Below are positions 47,801 to 59,322 of a DNA stretch of 62,000 bases, piece by piece. The notes below the pieces were generated by a model. The model did not search any database and was not told the DNA's origin. It worked only from the letters and a program-made list of their open reading frames with translations. Position 1 is the first letter of the stretch. Every line of letters begins with the position of its first letter. This DNA comes from Diphasiastrum complanatum (taxonomy: Eukaryota; Streptophyta; Lycopodiopsida; Lycopodiales; Lycopodiaceae), in contig CM055107.1 in assembly GCA_029204225.1 (NCBI GenBank), positions 48,910,546 to 48,972,545 on the forward strand, written 5' to 3'. A program made the translations under genes and the position numbers.

Positions 47801-49840
47801 CTCTTCTCCTAGGCAAATCTTGATTGATCTGCACCCCTTAGAAACTCATGTGGTTTCCTATTAAAAAGGGGGAGAAGTAGGAAGAGAAGAGAATCATCAA
47901 GGGGAAGCATTTGTTAGAGAATCCAAGAGGAATCTGTTATATATGACGGACCTATTTTAGGAATCAGAAACGATAGGATATTCAGATATTATAGAAATCC
48001 TTTAAGGATTATAGTAGAATTCTGGTTTAAAGATTTAAGAAGGGAAAATTTTTTGAAAGTACTCTTGCAATAGAAAAGTGGCTGATAACAAGTTCGATTG
48101 ATTTGTGTCAGAACTTGGTAATTCTATTGCAAGATGGGGGTTGTTGAAACCTATTCCTTGCTGAAAATAGTCAACTTGAACTTAGTATGGACTGAGATCC
48201 ATGGGTTGATGCAAGGAAGGAAATTCATGCTAACAATATATTCTTTTGAGTGAATCTTCGGTTGAGATTTTGGATGTGAAATAGCATTCTTTGAGAAATA
48301 TTCTCTCTTAGAGGATAACCAAGTTACAGGATTCTCGGTTATGAAAGTGTTGTGTACAGATCTGGAGTTATCTGTAGAGATATGCTATGTGGAGAATCTT
48401 TGTAGGATCATTAAAACCTTTGGTACAAACTTCTAATTCTGTGGATCTACAAAGTATCCCGTGAACTAGGTTTATTTGCATGCATAAACTAGTTATTGGT
48501 ACATAGGCATATTGATGAGAATTCTGTTTAAGAAAATTTCTTGCTGGGTTATAGTAATTTCTCATTGAGAATTGCTTATTGACCTAGAATTGATTTAGAA
48601 TCAAGTTAAATGTGGTGTTTTGGTACCACACCGAGACATTTAAATATTTTCTAAATCCGATACAACTAATCGAGTCAGAAGCGTTACTTCTGAGTTAATT
48701 GTGGAAAATCAACAATATAAATCTTATTTATGATATTAATATTGAAATGTATTGCTTATAAGTCACAACATTTATGAATCATTTTGGATTCATTTACAGA
48801 TGGGTGTGCATACAATACCTGAAAACTTTTGGACTTATCTCTTCCCATTCGGAAAGGATGTAATGCTATCCCGAAAGACTCAGGAGAGTTGGATAGTTAT
48901 TTGCCAAAAGTTAGAACTTCTCGTAATGAGGTTTCGGTAAATCTTATGTTATTCTAGATTAGAACTTAAGAGGAAAACCTAGACATATTCTAGATTAAGA
49001 CCCTAACTTCGGAATGACACTTTGTGCCATGTCTAAAGTAAGGGCATTTTTTAGATTACAATCCTTATATTGGCACCGTGTGTGAGTTGTGAAAGTTTGG
49101 AACTTTTCACATGGGAAGGACTTTCAGGAACAGCTCATTTGTCTTTTAAGAATTGTAATGTATTCTCATGATGTACTCTTATGATATGGTATGGTTTTGG
49201 GAATCTGGAGAGTTGGGATTGTTGAATCTCAACTCAGATTCTAGGATATACCTAATCCATAAGAAAGGATTGTGATTGGTAGATTACCCCGGATGAATAA
49301 ACAAGATAGTGGAATTTTGGTAATACTGGCCATCTTACCAAATCGACTATGTTTATTTGGGTAAAGACCACGTAATTATTTGAGTATCTGTTTTGGCTTT
49401 ACGGATTACCAAAGTGGCATTATGAACATTCGTGATTCGAAGTTTGCTGGTCACTTTTGGTCGGCCGTATTTGCTAGACTAGAGATGAGTCTGAACTTAA
49501 AGTTCTTCTAATCATTGGTAGTTACCTTCTTTTATTGAGTGTAGGAAAAGAATTCGATGAATTATGATTGACAAATCATAGTTCAGATTCTAGTTATACT
49601 TGATCGGTTAAAAGAAGGATTACCTACAAGATCAGAAGATCAATTAGATATCTATTCATATTTTCTCCTTGGAGAGGTAAGCACCTTGATGGAGATTGGG
49701 TTATAGTAAGTATTTGGCTACCAATATAGCCAGTGCGTGCTTACATATAGTTTTAAGCCTATATCACCCATTGCGGTAAAGACTCAGGCATTCTAGTTTC
49801 AGAAAGTAGCGGCTTTCCTACATGATATGCAGGAAATGCT
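44846..49840. other. 5-kb stretch without recognisable genes
   Basis: Only short frames occur and none is recognised. A CT-rich, GC-richer patch lies at about 45,960-46,080, including GGGGGGGTGGGGGTGGG near 46,057. The part from about 47.2 to 49.8 kb probably contains decayed gypsy sequence leading into the integrase tail at 49.85 kb, since that element is on the plus strand, but I could not read a protein through it. Confidence 0.4.
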
Positions 49841-50180
49841 ACGAATTGCACGTGAGAATGTCTAGTGTACCCAGGATGGGGACCGTCATTATGCAAGTCT
49901 GAAAAGATCACCGAGAGACTTCCAAGTGAGGGACTGGGTATTTTTTGAGATTCTCGATGGATTCAATTGTAATGTGTATTAGCTAGCATTACTAAGTGTC
50001 CCCTAGATATAGAGGACCATTTAAGATCTTGAAAAAGATCGGATTCTTAGCTTACCAATCAGAACCCCCGGATGGATCTCAAGTGTATCCCATATTTCAC
50101 GTAAGCCGTCTTTGAAAGAGTCTACATGAAGGAGAGCATATTAGATCTGGAGATCGATTGGACCTGTTGGATGAATCATC
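49841..50180 (+). pseudogene. Ty3/gypsy integrase C-terminal remnant
   Basis: With two stops ignored, the plus strand reads MLRIARENV, DRHYASLKRSPRDFQVRDWV, YRGPFKILKKIGFLAYQSEP and PDGSQVYPIFHVSRL, then KSLHEGEHIRSGDRLDLLDE. This is the C-terminal region of chromoviral-type gypsy integrase, which ends in a VFHVSxLKK-like motif. The catalytic core is not readable upstream. Confidence 0.75.
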
Positions 50181-50199
50181 GAGTGTGTCTAGGTTATGA

Positions 50200-51005
50200 C
50201 ATTGCAATCATCACGATATTACGAGGATCCCTTACGATGGTCCAGCATGGAAGCATGTGGATGATACTTGGCATGAGTTTGGGATGAGCCTCGCCATTTG
50301 CTTTTGGGGTTTTCGATGGATGGTGTGAATCCATCGGATTGCGGTCCACATCATGGTCCACTTGACCGATTTTCCTTGTTAATTACAACATTCTCCCATG
50401 GCTAACTATCAAGAAGGGGCACCTAATGCTTGCCCTTCTTATCTTGGGAAAATGCAAGGCCAAAAGTATGGTTGTGTATATGGCTCCCATGGCACATGAC
50501 CTGAAGATTCTATGGCAAGGAGTTCAAGTGACGGATATATCAAGACCACGCACACAAAGAGATTTTTTGGTAAAGGGGATCCCGATGTGGATGATGCACG
50601 ACCATATTGGGGAATGTTTCGGTAATATATTGTTGCTATTGGTTTGATTCATGGTATCAAATCTAATGTGTATTCACAAATTTTCTTTCGATTAGAACAT
50701 TACACTCACAATGAACTCAGTTGTTTTGTTTCAATGTAGGGCTCCAAACTAGTGGCTACAATGCATGCCCCGTTTGTGGCGAGTATTCGCAAGCACGTCA
50801 CTCGCAATCTCTATGAAAGATGGTCTATGAGGGCCACACTCGACGCCTTCCACCCGATCGCTGTTGGTCAATGTCCCCACTCTCAATTAAATGTGTGTGT
50901 TTGTTTGTTAATATTGGTGGCAAGTGATTTGGAGATCCAATCAAGATCTAGAATGACTCCCTCCTGGCATGAAGAGGTTATCAATATTTTATGAACTTCC
51001 ATATT
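50200..51005 (+). pseudogene. CACTA (En/Spm) TNP2-like transposase remnant, plus strand
   Basis: The plus strand shows PYDGPAWKHVDDTWHEFG, a frame change, then SMDGVNPSDCGPHHGPLDRF, and the open frame 50,426-50,647 with MLALLILGKCKAKSMVVYMA and LKILWQGVQVTD. After about 100 bp with intron-like character, at about 50,730-50,860, GLQTSGYNACPVCGEYSQAR matches the cysteine motif of TNP2. The minus-strand TNP2 at 52.6-54.2 kb aligns to it (MLALLIPGKHKVKNMNVYLA). Multiple stops; inactive. Confidence 0.75.
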
Positions 51006-51229
51006 GGGGGGAATTGTTGATGAACCATCTTTTAAACCCGAGGCAAATATTCAAGAATGTGATGTAAAGCTATTTGTACATGTAATTTTCTACATGTTTG
51101 TTATATCTCTAACACATTTTGTTCTTTCTCGTTCAGTACAAAAAGACAATGCATTGTGGATGCATGGATGACACTTTCGTCTGGAATGTATTGAGAAAAA
51201 TATAAACACCTATTATTGTCACAACAACA

Positions 51230-51550
51230 AATAATTGCCTTTTGCCATGGAAATTTTCCACGCCACGCGACGCGTTAGTCAATTTCGGTGAAATATTGAG
51301 GTTGTGGCAGAGCCACACATGGCTCTGCTACAAAAAAAACATCCAGCAACACCGCAGAGCCAGAAATTTGGGGCCGTGGTCCCACATTTTTTCAAAAATA
51401 AGTCGGCATGGCTAAACCACGTGTGGCTCTGCCACGCTCTCATTTCTGGCTAACTCCCTACCGGCCATTCACTCCCCATATGTCAGTAATTTCAACAAAA
51501 AAAAATAGGCATGGCAGTGCCACGCATGGCACTGCGATACCATAATTTTG
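51230..51550. repeat. cluster of palindromic GCCACGYGTGGC-type motifs
   Basis: Many imperfect palindromes built on GCCACRYRTGGC occur: GCAGAGCCACACATGGCTCT near 51,309, CCACGTGTGGCTCTGCCACG near 51,418 and GGCAGTGCCACGCATGGCAC near 51,514. They resemble subterminal binding-site clusters of CACTA elements. A matching cluster lies at 54,690-54,970, on the other side of the TNP2 gene. A string CTGCTACAAAAAAAAC at 51,327 resembles a mutated CACTACAAAAA terminus. Confidence 0.6.
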
Positions 51551-52592
51551 ATTTGCCACTCATGGAAAATTACTTAAGTATTTCCATTTTTTTAAAAAGT
51601 GAATGAATTTGAAGTACCTAACTATGTTAAATTGAAAATTCACGTGAAGTAGTTATTAAACAATCTAAAATGATAATGGAAAATTAAGTCATTTGTCACA
51701 TCAAATTTGAGATTTATTGTGTGATAGGGGGATTGAATTCAAACAATCCAAATGTGCTAAGCACAATATTGGTCAATTTTGGTGAGTTATTCTTAAAGCT
51801 CATAAGCTTGGCATTAATTGAATTATGAGCAGCCATAGGGAGCATGAAATTGAATGTATATGAACGTACTAAACACAAGATTACTCTAAGTTGATCAATC
51901 TAATAACAATGCAATCTCGATCTAATCATATATTTATAGCCTTTGGTTGAATCGGCTATGCATTCAGTCAATGTGCTGATTGCAATAATTAGAGGGACAA
52001 TAAAGACAAAGTGTCAGTGCCAATGTTATAAGGATGATGTAAAAAACCTTAATAGCATAGATAAAGTCCATGATCAAAAAATTCATTAATATTCGCATAG
52101 TTTAAATTTTTGATATCAATTCAAACATTAGTCTTCGAAATTGTTCTATCATTAAAAAAATAAAAAACATGAGAACCTTAGTCAAATTCGTAAGCTCGAT
52201 TAAAGCCACGAATTTTTATATCTGTACCTGGAGTGTACTGAGCTAGCAATACCAACTTCTTGAACCAAGTGCACCAATAGATGCACTTGTATGTCTAAAA
52301 TAGAAGTCAGAAAATCCCTCTCAAACATACATACAGCCTCCTATTTTGTCATTTGTTGTTATTGCAAACGAATCCATCTAAAAACAAACAAATAACATAT
52401 AGATGTATAAATACCTCACAACCGTTGCTAGTTTGTAAATGGTCTCACGAAGATGCCCTCTTACACAACCACGAATGCACATTGGAAATATATATACAAG
52501 CATTTTCAACCAGTCATGAAATTATAGACCATGAAGCTTTCCATCTGCTATGAATGATGTTCGCAATGAATGAGCAAAATTCATTGGTGTTC

Positions 52593-54190
52593 TCATCTCA
52601 GAAATAAGTGATCACACATACTTGTACTCTTCTTTACTAAGAATCCAACTTGCTCTTGGAATACTATGGGTATTATTTTCATCTGCACCCAACTTTGGCC
52701 AATACTCTTTTCTTGTTTTTGATAGTTGTAAGTCCTCTCGAGCATGTGTACTACCTTTATCACCCGCCATGTGTTCCCATATTGATTCGGCCACATTTTT
52801 AAATATGTGCATATGATCAAGCAATTGATCAACAGATTATTCGAATATGGTATACAACGAAAAATAGATAGTCTTTTCATACCATTTATTGGCTTAGTCT
52901 CAGATTCAATCCAAAGTTTGTGCCAATCTGCCATTGACATTTTTGTTGGAGGATTTCTTGTCTCTTGTCTTCCCCCAAATCCTCTTTTTTGTGTATTCCT
53001 GAATGGATGACCTTCAGGCAAATATTTTCGATGATTTTCATATACAACTTTTTTCAAATGGCATGAGTGTCGATTATCAATATTTGGTCCACAAATGAGA
53101 CACGCATGATGTCCAGAAGTTGTAAAGCCTAATAAATTCAAACAAATAAACATAAGCATGTTCCACAGTATAATAACATGAAATTATTAACAAATAGGCA
53201 TGTTCCACAATACAATAACACGAAATGATTACCTGAACAATCACCCAATCCTGGACAGTCATGCATTGTCCACGTTAAAATGGCACGCATCTTAAAATCT
53301 CTTTTTTGGGGCTGATGTGAGATGTCTTAGCATTGGACCCCTTTCCAAAGTAGTTCTAATTGCTCAATTAAGGGTGCAAGGTAAACATTCATATTTTTCA
53401 CTTTATGTTTTCCAGGAATAAGAAGTGCTAACATTAGATGACCCTTTTTTATGCTCAACCAAGGTGGTATGTTATAATTCACCAAAACCATGGGCCAAGT
53501 AGACCATGTGCTTGCTTTCACGGAAAAGGGATTCACCCCATCCGTTGTAAGCCCAAACCGCACATTTGTAGAATCACCTGCAAAACTTGGATATTGTTTG
53601 TCAATGTGTTTCCATGCAATGAATTTGAGGGAACTCTCATTATCTCATCTAAAGAATGATGATTCGCATGCCAATCCATAAGCTCTACAAGGGAATTGCA
53701 ATGAAACATTCGTTGCAATCGTGGAATTACTCGAAAATGTCGTAGAACCTTGCATGGAATATTAGTCCCTTGTAAATCATCTCTATAACGAGTGTCACAT
53801 ATCAGACATCTCCTAAGTGCTTGAAACTCACCTCGATACAATATGCAATCCTTTGGACATGCATGATGCAATTTGTAGTCCATTCTTAATGACTTTAACA
53901 TCTTACGTGCCTCGGATCTTGTCTCTAGCATGATGTTTCCTTCTGGGAGTATCTTACACAATAATATGTACAAAACCAAATGAATCCACCTAGTAGATGT
54001 ACAGTCAAAACTTGCTTGCAAGACAAAATACGTTACACCACATCATGATGATCGTATACATTATCTATTAAATTATCCATGATTTCATTTTCATCATGCA
54101 TAGATGCATCATTGTCTACACTTGAGCTTGATTCAAAAGAGCTACGATGACGTTGAGGCCGATCTGCATAATCACGAGATGATAAAATGA
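52593..54190 (-). pseudogene. CACTA (En/Spm) TNP2-like transposase, minus strand
   Basis: It starts near 54,190 (RHRSSFESSSSVDNDASMHD, acidic tail, a stop at about 54,045). The frame 54,021-53,533 has ILPEGNIMLETRSEARKMLK, LHHACPKDCILYRGEF, CLICDTRYRDD and LRHFRVIPRLQRMF, the classic TNP2 N-region. The frame 53,563-53,327 gives FGLTTDGVNPF, STWPMVLVNYNIPPWLSIKK and GHLMLALLIPG. An in-frame TAA lies near 53,327. A GT-AG intron at about 53,129-53,232 separates WTMHDCPGLGDCSG from FTTSGHHACLICGP. The last exon (53,128-52,593) carries the HCLDHMHIFKNV-like region in a shifted frame. This is the cut-and-paste transposase family of CACTA elements. It has at least two stops and one frameshift, so it is a recent pseudogene. 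Confidence 0.88.
53129..53232 (-). other. intron of TNP2 gene
   Basis: On the minus strand, donor CAG|GTAATC and acceptor TTTATTAG|GC bound about 104 bp. The intron contains a near-duplicate of about 43 bp (TGTGGAACATGCYTAT and TTTCATGTTATTATACTG types). The coding frame resumes at the CxxC motif region. Confidence 0.65.
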
Positions 54191-54689
54191 TAGTTTACGT
54201 AATTATTGCATCTTTATAATACATTCTTGCATTTTTCAAGTTTATCTTGAATTCAAGCTAGCAATAACTTCTGAGTCATTTTAAATCAAATGCTTTCAAT
54301 GCAATCTATATCTTATTAGAGATGTAGCAAAAATTGATTGACCAAAGAAAACAATTAGTTAGCATACGTTGATCATTTATATACACTTCAAAAACATTTT
54401 TCTTTTGAAACATCCTTACTACATTTAAAATATATTAAAGCAATCTTCACATCTTCACTTTGGTCGAAGCACAATATTGATTTCACCATAGCACAATAAT
54501 TTGACACAATGATCATTTGATTTTTAGTTCACAATCATGATCACATAATAATCATTTTAGTATTAGTCCACGCTTACTTAAAACCTATAAAAGATTTCAT
54601 TTACTTTTAAATTAATCATTGAGTTGTTTGTTCAAATAGTTTTTGTTCAACATATTGTTCAAATAGTTTTTAAAAAAAATTACAACAAA

Positions 54690-54970
54690 TATATTTTGTC
54701 ATGCGTGGCAATATAAAATTATAATTCTCTAGAATTTTCTCTGGAAATTTGCCATGCGTGGCAAATCTCCAAAATAAGTAAATGCTAACAGCCTTGCGTG
54801 GCACTTCCATACGTGGCAATTTTGGTGCTCATTTTTTTAATTTTGAATTAAAAACATTTAATGCCAGACCCACCTCCAGCCTGAATTTGACTAGCAAGGC
54901 ACAACAGAGCCACATAATGAAAAATGTCAAAATTTCGATTAAGTATCGGGTTCGCACAGTAGTGTCACGT
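54690..54970. repeat. palindromic GCGTGGC motif cluster (unit 1)
   Basis: Motifs GTCATGCGTGGCAATA, TTTGCCATGCGTGGCAAATC, CTTGCGTGGCAC, CATACGTGGCAA and CACGTGGCAAACCAC occur within 280 bp. The cluster repeats at the same place in units 2, 3 and 4 (56,664-56,945; 58,640-58,920; 60,610-60,895). This looks like a transposase-binding subterminal region. Confidence 0.65.
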
Positions 54971-54984
54971 GGCAAACCACCCAT

Positions 54985-55086
54985 ATGTGTAGTTGTGATT
55001 GTTCTTATTCAAACGATGAGGCTGGACCATCACAGATTGGAGGGAGGCCTAGATATACCAAAGAATACCATGCCCATGTACATAAT
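54985..55086 (+). other. conserved exon-like frame in unit 1
   Basis: The frame MCSCDCSYSNDEAGPSQIGG continues to RPRYTKEYHAHVHN and then meets a good donor AAT|GTAAGT at 55,086/55,087. An acceptor CATGTAG|GATGATG lies at about 55,315 and would add DDVSHVKK and a stop. The same arrangement is present in all four units. I infer a short exon of the original element, possibly its second gene (TNPA-like). No family match is claimed. Confidence 0.4.
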
Positions 55087-55374
55087 GTAAGTATGCATTG
55101 CAACAAGAGCGACATATTGCTATATCACGCAGTCACATGTATGGACAAATTTTGATGACTTTTATGTATCTATCTATCACGATGCTTGATGTTTGCAAAC
55201 TTAACATTGCTAATGATTGCATGCACATTTATCTTGTATGTATTTGGCAGTCTTCATGATTAGAGAGGATATTCTGTTGTTCTATTTGATTATTGTTGCA
55301 CTCCTTTCATGTAGGATGATGTCTCTCATGTGAAGAAATGAAAAAGATTATATATGTTAGATATAGGGGGAATG

Positions 55375-57348
55375 AAGTGAATGAATTTGAAGTACCTAAC
55401 TATGTTAAATTGAAAATTTACGTGAAGTAGTTATTAAACAATCTAAAATGATAATGGAAAATTAAGTCATTTGTCACATCAAATTTGAGATTTATTGTGT
55501 GATAGGGGGATTGAATTCAAACAATCCAAATGTACTAAACAGAATATTGGTCAATTTTGGTGAGTTATTCTTAAAGCTCATAAGCTTGGCATTAATTGAA
55601 TTATGAGCAGCCATAGGGAGCATGAAATTGAATGTATATGAACGTACTAAACACAAGATTACTCTAAGTTGATCAATCTAATAACAATGCAATCTCGATC
55701 TAATCATATATTTATAGCCTTTGGTTGAATCGGCTATGCATTCGGTCAATGTGTTGATTGCAATAATTAGAGGGCCAATTAAGACAAAGTGTCAGTGCCA
55801 ATGTTATAAGATGATGTAAAAAACCTTAATAGCATAGATAAAGTCCATGATCAAAAAATTCATTAATATTCGCATAGTTTAAATTTTTGATATCAATTCA
55901 AACATTAGTCTTTGAAATTGTTCTATCATTAAAAAAATAAAAAACATGAGAACCTTAGTCAAATTCGTAAGCTCGATTAAACCAAATGAATCTACCTAGT
56001 ACATGTACAGTCAAAACTTGCTTGCAAGACAAAATACATTACACCGCATCATGATGATCGTATACATTATCTATTAAATTATCCATGATTTCATTTTCAT
56101 CATGCATAGATGCATCGTTGTCTGCACTTGAACTTGATTCAAAAGAGCTACGATGACGTTGAGGCCGATTTGCATAATCACGAGATGATAGTTTACGTAA
56201 TTATTGCATCTTTATAATTCATTCTTGCATTTTTCAAGTTTATCTTGAATTCAAGATAGCAATAACTTTTGAGTCATTTTAAATCAAATGCTTTTATGTA
56301 GCAAAAATTGATTGACCAAAGAAAACAATTAGTTAGCATACGTTGATCATTTATATACACTTCAAAAACATTTTTCTTTTGAAACATCCTTACTACATTT
56401 AAAATATATTAAAGCAATCTTCACATCTTCACTTTGGTCGAAGCACAATATTGATTTCACCATAGCACAATAATTTGACACAATGATCATTTGATTTTTA
56501 GTTCACAATCATGATCACATAATAATCATTTTAGTATTAGTCCACGCTTACTTAAAACCTATAAAAGATTTCATTTACTTTTAAATTAATCATTGAGTTG
56601 TTTGTTCAAATAGTTTTTGTTCAACATATTGTTCAAATAGTTTTTAAAAAAAATTACAACAAATATATTTTGTCATGCGTGGCAATATAAAATTATAATT
56701 CTCTAGAATTTTCTCTGGAAATTTGCCATGCGTGGCAAATCTCCAAAATAAGTAAATGCTAACAGCCTTGCGTGGCACTTCCATACGTGGCAATTTTGGT
56801 GCTCATTTTTTTAATTTTGAATTAAAAACATTTAATGCCAGACCCACCTCCAGCCTGAATTTGACTAGCAAGGCACAACAGAGCCACATAATGAAAAATG
56901 TCAAAATTTCGATTAAGTATCGGGTTCGCACAGTAGTGTCACGTGGCAAACCACCCATATGTGTAGTTGTGATTGTTCTTATTCAAACGATGAGGCTGGA
57001 CCATCACAGATTGGAGGGAGGCCTAGATATACCAAAGAATACCATGCCCATGTACATAATGTAAGTATGCATTGCAACAAGAGCGACATATTGCTATATC
57101 ACGCAGTCACATGTATGGACAAATTTTGATGACTTTTATGTATCTATCTATCACGATGCTTGATGTTTGCAAACTTAACATTGCTAATGATTGCATGCAC
57201 ATTTATCTTGTATGTATTTGGCAGTCTTCATGATTAGAGAGGATATTCTGTTGTTCTATTTGATTATTGTTGCACTCCTTTCATGTAGGATGATGTCTCT
57301 CATGTGAAGAAATGAAAAAGATTATATATGTTAGATATAGGGGGAATG
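55375..57348. repeat. array unit 2 (1974 bp)
   Basis: Deletion derivative of unit 1. The deletion junction is at about 55,981-55,985. The exon-like frame is at 56,959-57,060. Nearly identical to unit 3. Confidence 0.95.
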
Positions 57349-59322
57349 AAGTGAATGAATTTGAAGTACCTAACTATGTTAAATTGAAAATTTACGTGAA
57401 GTAGTTATTAAACAATCTAAAATGATAATGGAAAATTAAGTCATTTGTCACATCAAATTTGAGATTTATTGTGTGATAGGGGGATTGAATTCAAACAATC
57501 CAAATGTACTAAACAGAATATTGGTCAATTTTGGTGAGTTATTCTTAAAGCTCATAAGCTTGGCATTAATTGAATTATGAGCAGCCATAGGGAGCATGAA
57601 ATTGAATGTATATGAACGTACTAAACACAAGATTACTCTAAGTTGATCAATCTAATAACAATGCAATCTCGATCTAATCATATATTTATAGCCTTTGGTT
57701 GAATCGGCTATGCATTCGGTCAATGTGTTGATTGCAATAATTAGAGGGCCAATTAAGACAAAGTGTCAGTGCCAATGTTATAAGATGATGTAAAAAACCT
57801 TAATAGCATAGATAAAGTCCATGATCAAAAAATTCATTAATATTCGCATAGTTTAAATTTTTGATATCAATTCAAACATTAGTCTTTGAAATTGTTCTAT
57901 CATTAAAAAAATAAAAAACATGAGAACCTTAGTCAAATTCGTAAGCTCGATTAAACCAAATGAATCTACCTAGTACATGTACAGTCAAAACTTGCTTGCA
58001 AGACAAAATACATTACACCGCATCATGATGATCGTATACATTATCTATTAAATTATCCATGATTTCATTTTCATCATGCATAGATGCATCGTTGTCTGCA
58101 CTTGAACTTGATTCAAAAGAGCTACGATGACGTTGAGGCCGATTTGCATAATCACGAGATGATAGTTTACGTAATTATTGCATCTTTATAATTCATTCTT
58201 GCATTTTTCAAGTTTATCTTGAATTCAAGATAGCAATAACTTTTGAGTCATTTTAAATCAAATGCTTTTATGTAGCAAAAATTGATTGACCAAAGAAAAC
58301 AATTAGTTAGCATACGTTGATCATTTATATACACTTCAAAAACATTTTTCTTTTGAAACATCCTTACGACATTTAAAATATATTAAAGCAATCTTCACAT
58401 CTTCACTTTGGTCGAAGCACAATATTGATTTCGCCATAGCACAATAATTTGACACAATGATCATTTGATTTTTAGTTCACAATCATGATCACATAATAAT
58501 CATTTTAGTATTAGTCCACGCTTACTTAAAACCTATAAAAGATTTCATTTACTTTTAAATTAATCATTGAGTTGTTTGTTCAAATAGTTTTTGTTCAACA
58601 TATTGTTCAAATAGTTTTTAAAAAAAATTACAACAAATATATTTTGCCACGCGTGGCAATATAAAATTACAATTCTCTAGAATTTTCTCTGGAAATTTGC
58701 CATGCGTGGCAAATCTCCAAAATAAGTAAATGCTAACAGCCTTGCGTGGCACTTCCATACGTGGCAATTTTGGTGCTCATTTTTTTAATTTTGAATTAAA
58801 AACATTTAATGCCAGACCCACCTCCAGCCTGAATTTGACTAGCAAGGCACGACAGAGCCACATAATGAAAAATGTCAAAATTTTGATTAAGTATCGGGTT
58901 CGCACAGTAGTGTCACGTGGCAAACCACCCATATGTGTAGTTGTGATTGTTCTTATTCAAACGATGAGGCTGGACCATCACAGATTGGAGGGAGGCCTAG
59001 ATATACCAAAGAATACCATGCCCATGTACATAATGTAAGTATGCATTGCAACAAGAGCGACATATTGCTATATCACATGGTCACATGTATGGACAAATTT
59101 TGATGACTTTTATGTATCTATCTATCACGATGCTTGATGTTTGCAAACTTAACATTGCTAATGATTGCATGCACATTTATCTTGTATGTATTTGGCAGTC
59201 TTCATGATTAGAGAGGATATTCTGTTGTTCTATTTGATTATTGTTGCACTCCTTTCATGTAGGATGATGTCTCTCATGTGAAGAAATGAAAAAGATTATA
59301 TATGTTAGATATAGGGGGAATG
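57349..59322. repeat. array unit 3 (1974 bp)
   Basis: Same structure as unit 2, with few substitutions. Around 58,646 it has GCCACGCGTGGC, where unit 2 has GTCATGCGTGGC. The exon-like frame is at 58,933-59,034. Confidence 0.95.

Larger units (their letters stand above)
51597..55374. repeat. array unit 1 (long, with transposase region)
   Basis: Founder-type unit. It holds a 5' shared part (51,597-52,205), a unique middle with most of the TNP2 gene (52,206-53,977) and a 3' shared part (53,978-55,374) with the TNP2 N-terminal codons, the palindrome cluster and a short conserved exon-like frame. Confidence 0.9.

Noticed and set aside
54782-55090. 102-residue open frame repeated at 56,756 and 58,730
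   Set aside because: The repetition comes only from the tandem array. The frame crosses the palindrome cluster, is broken in unit 4, and differs from the frame that meets good splice sites.
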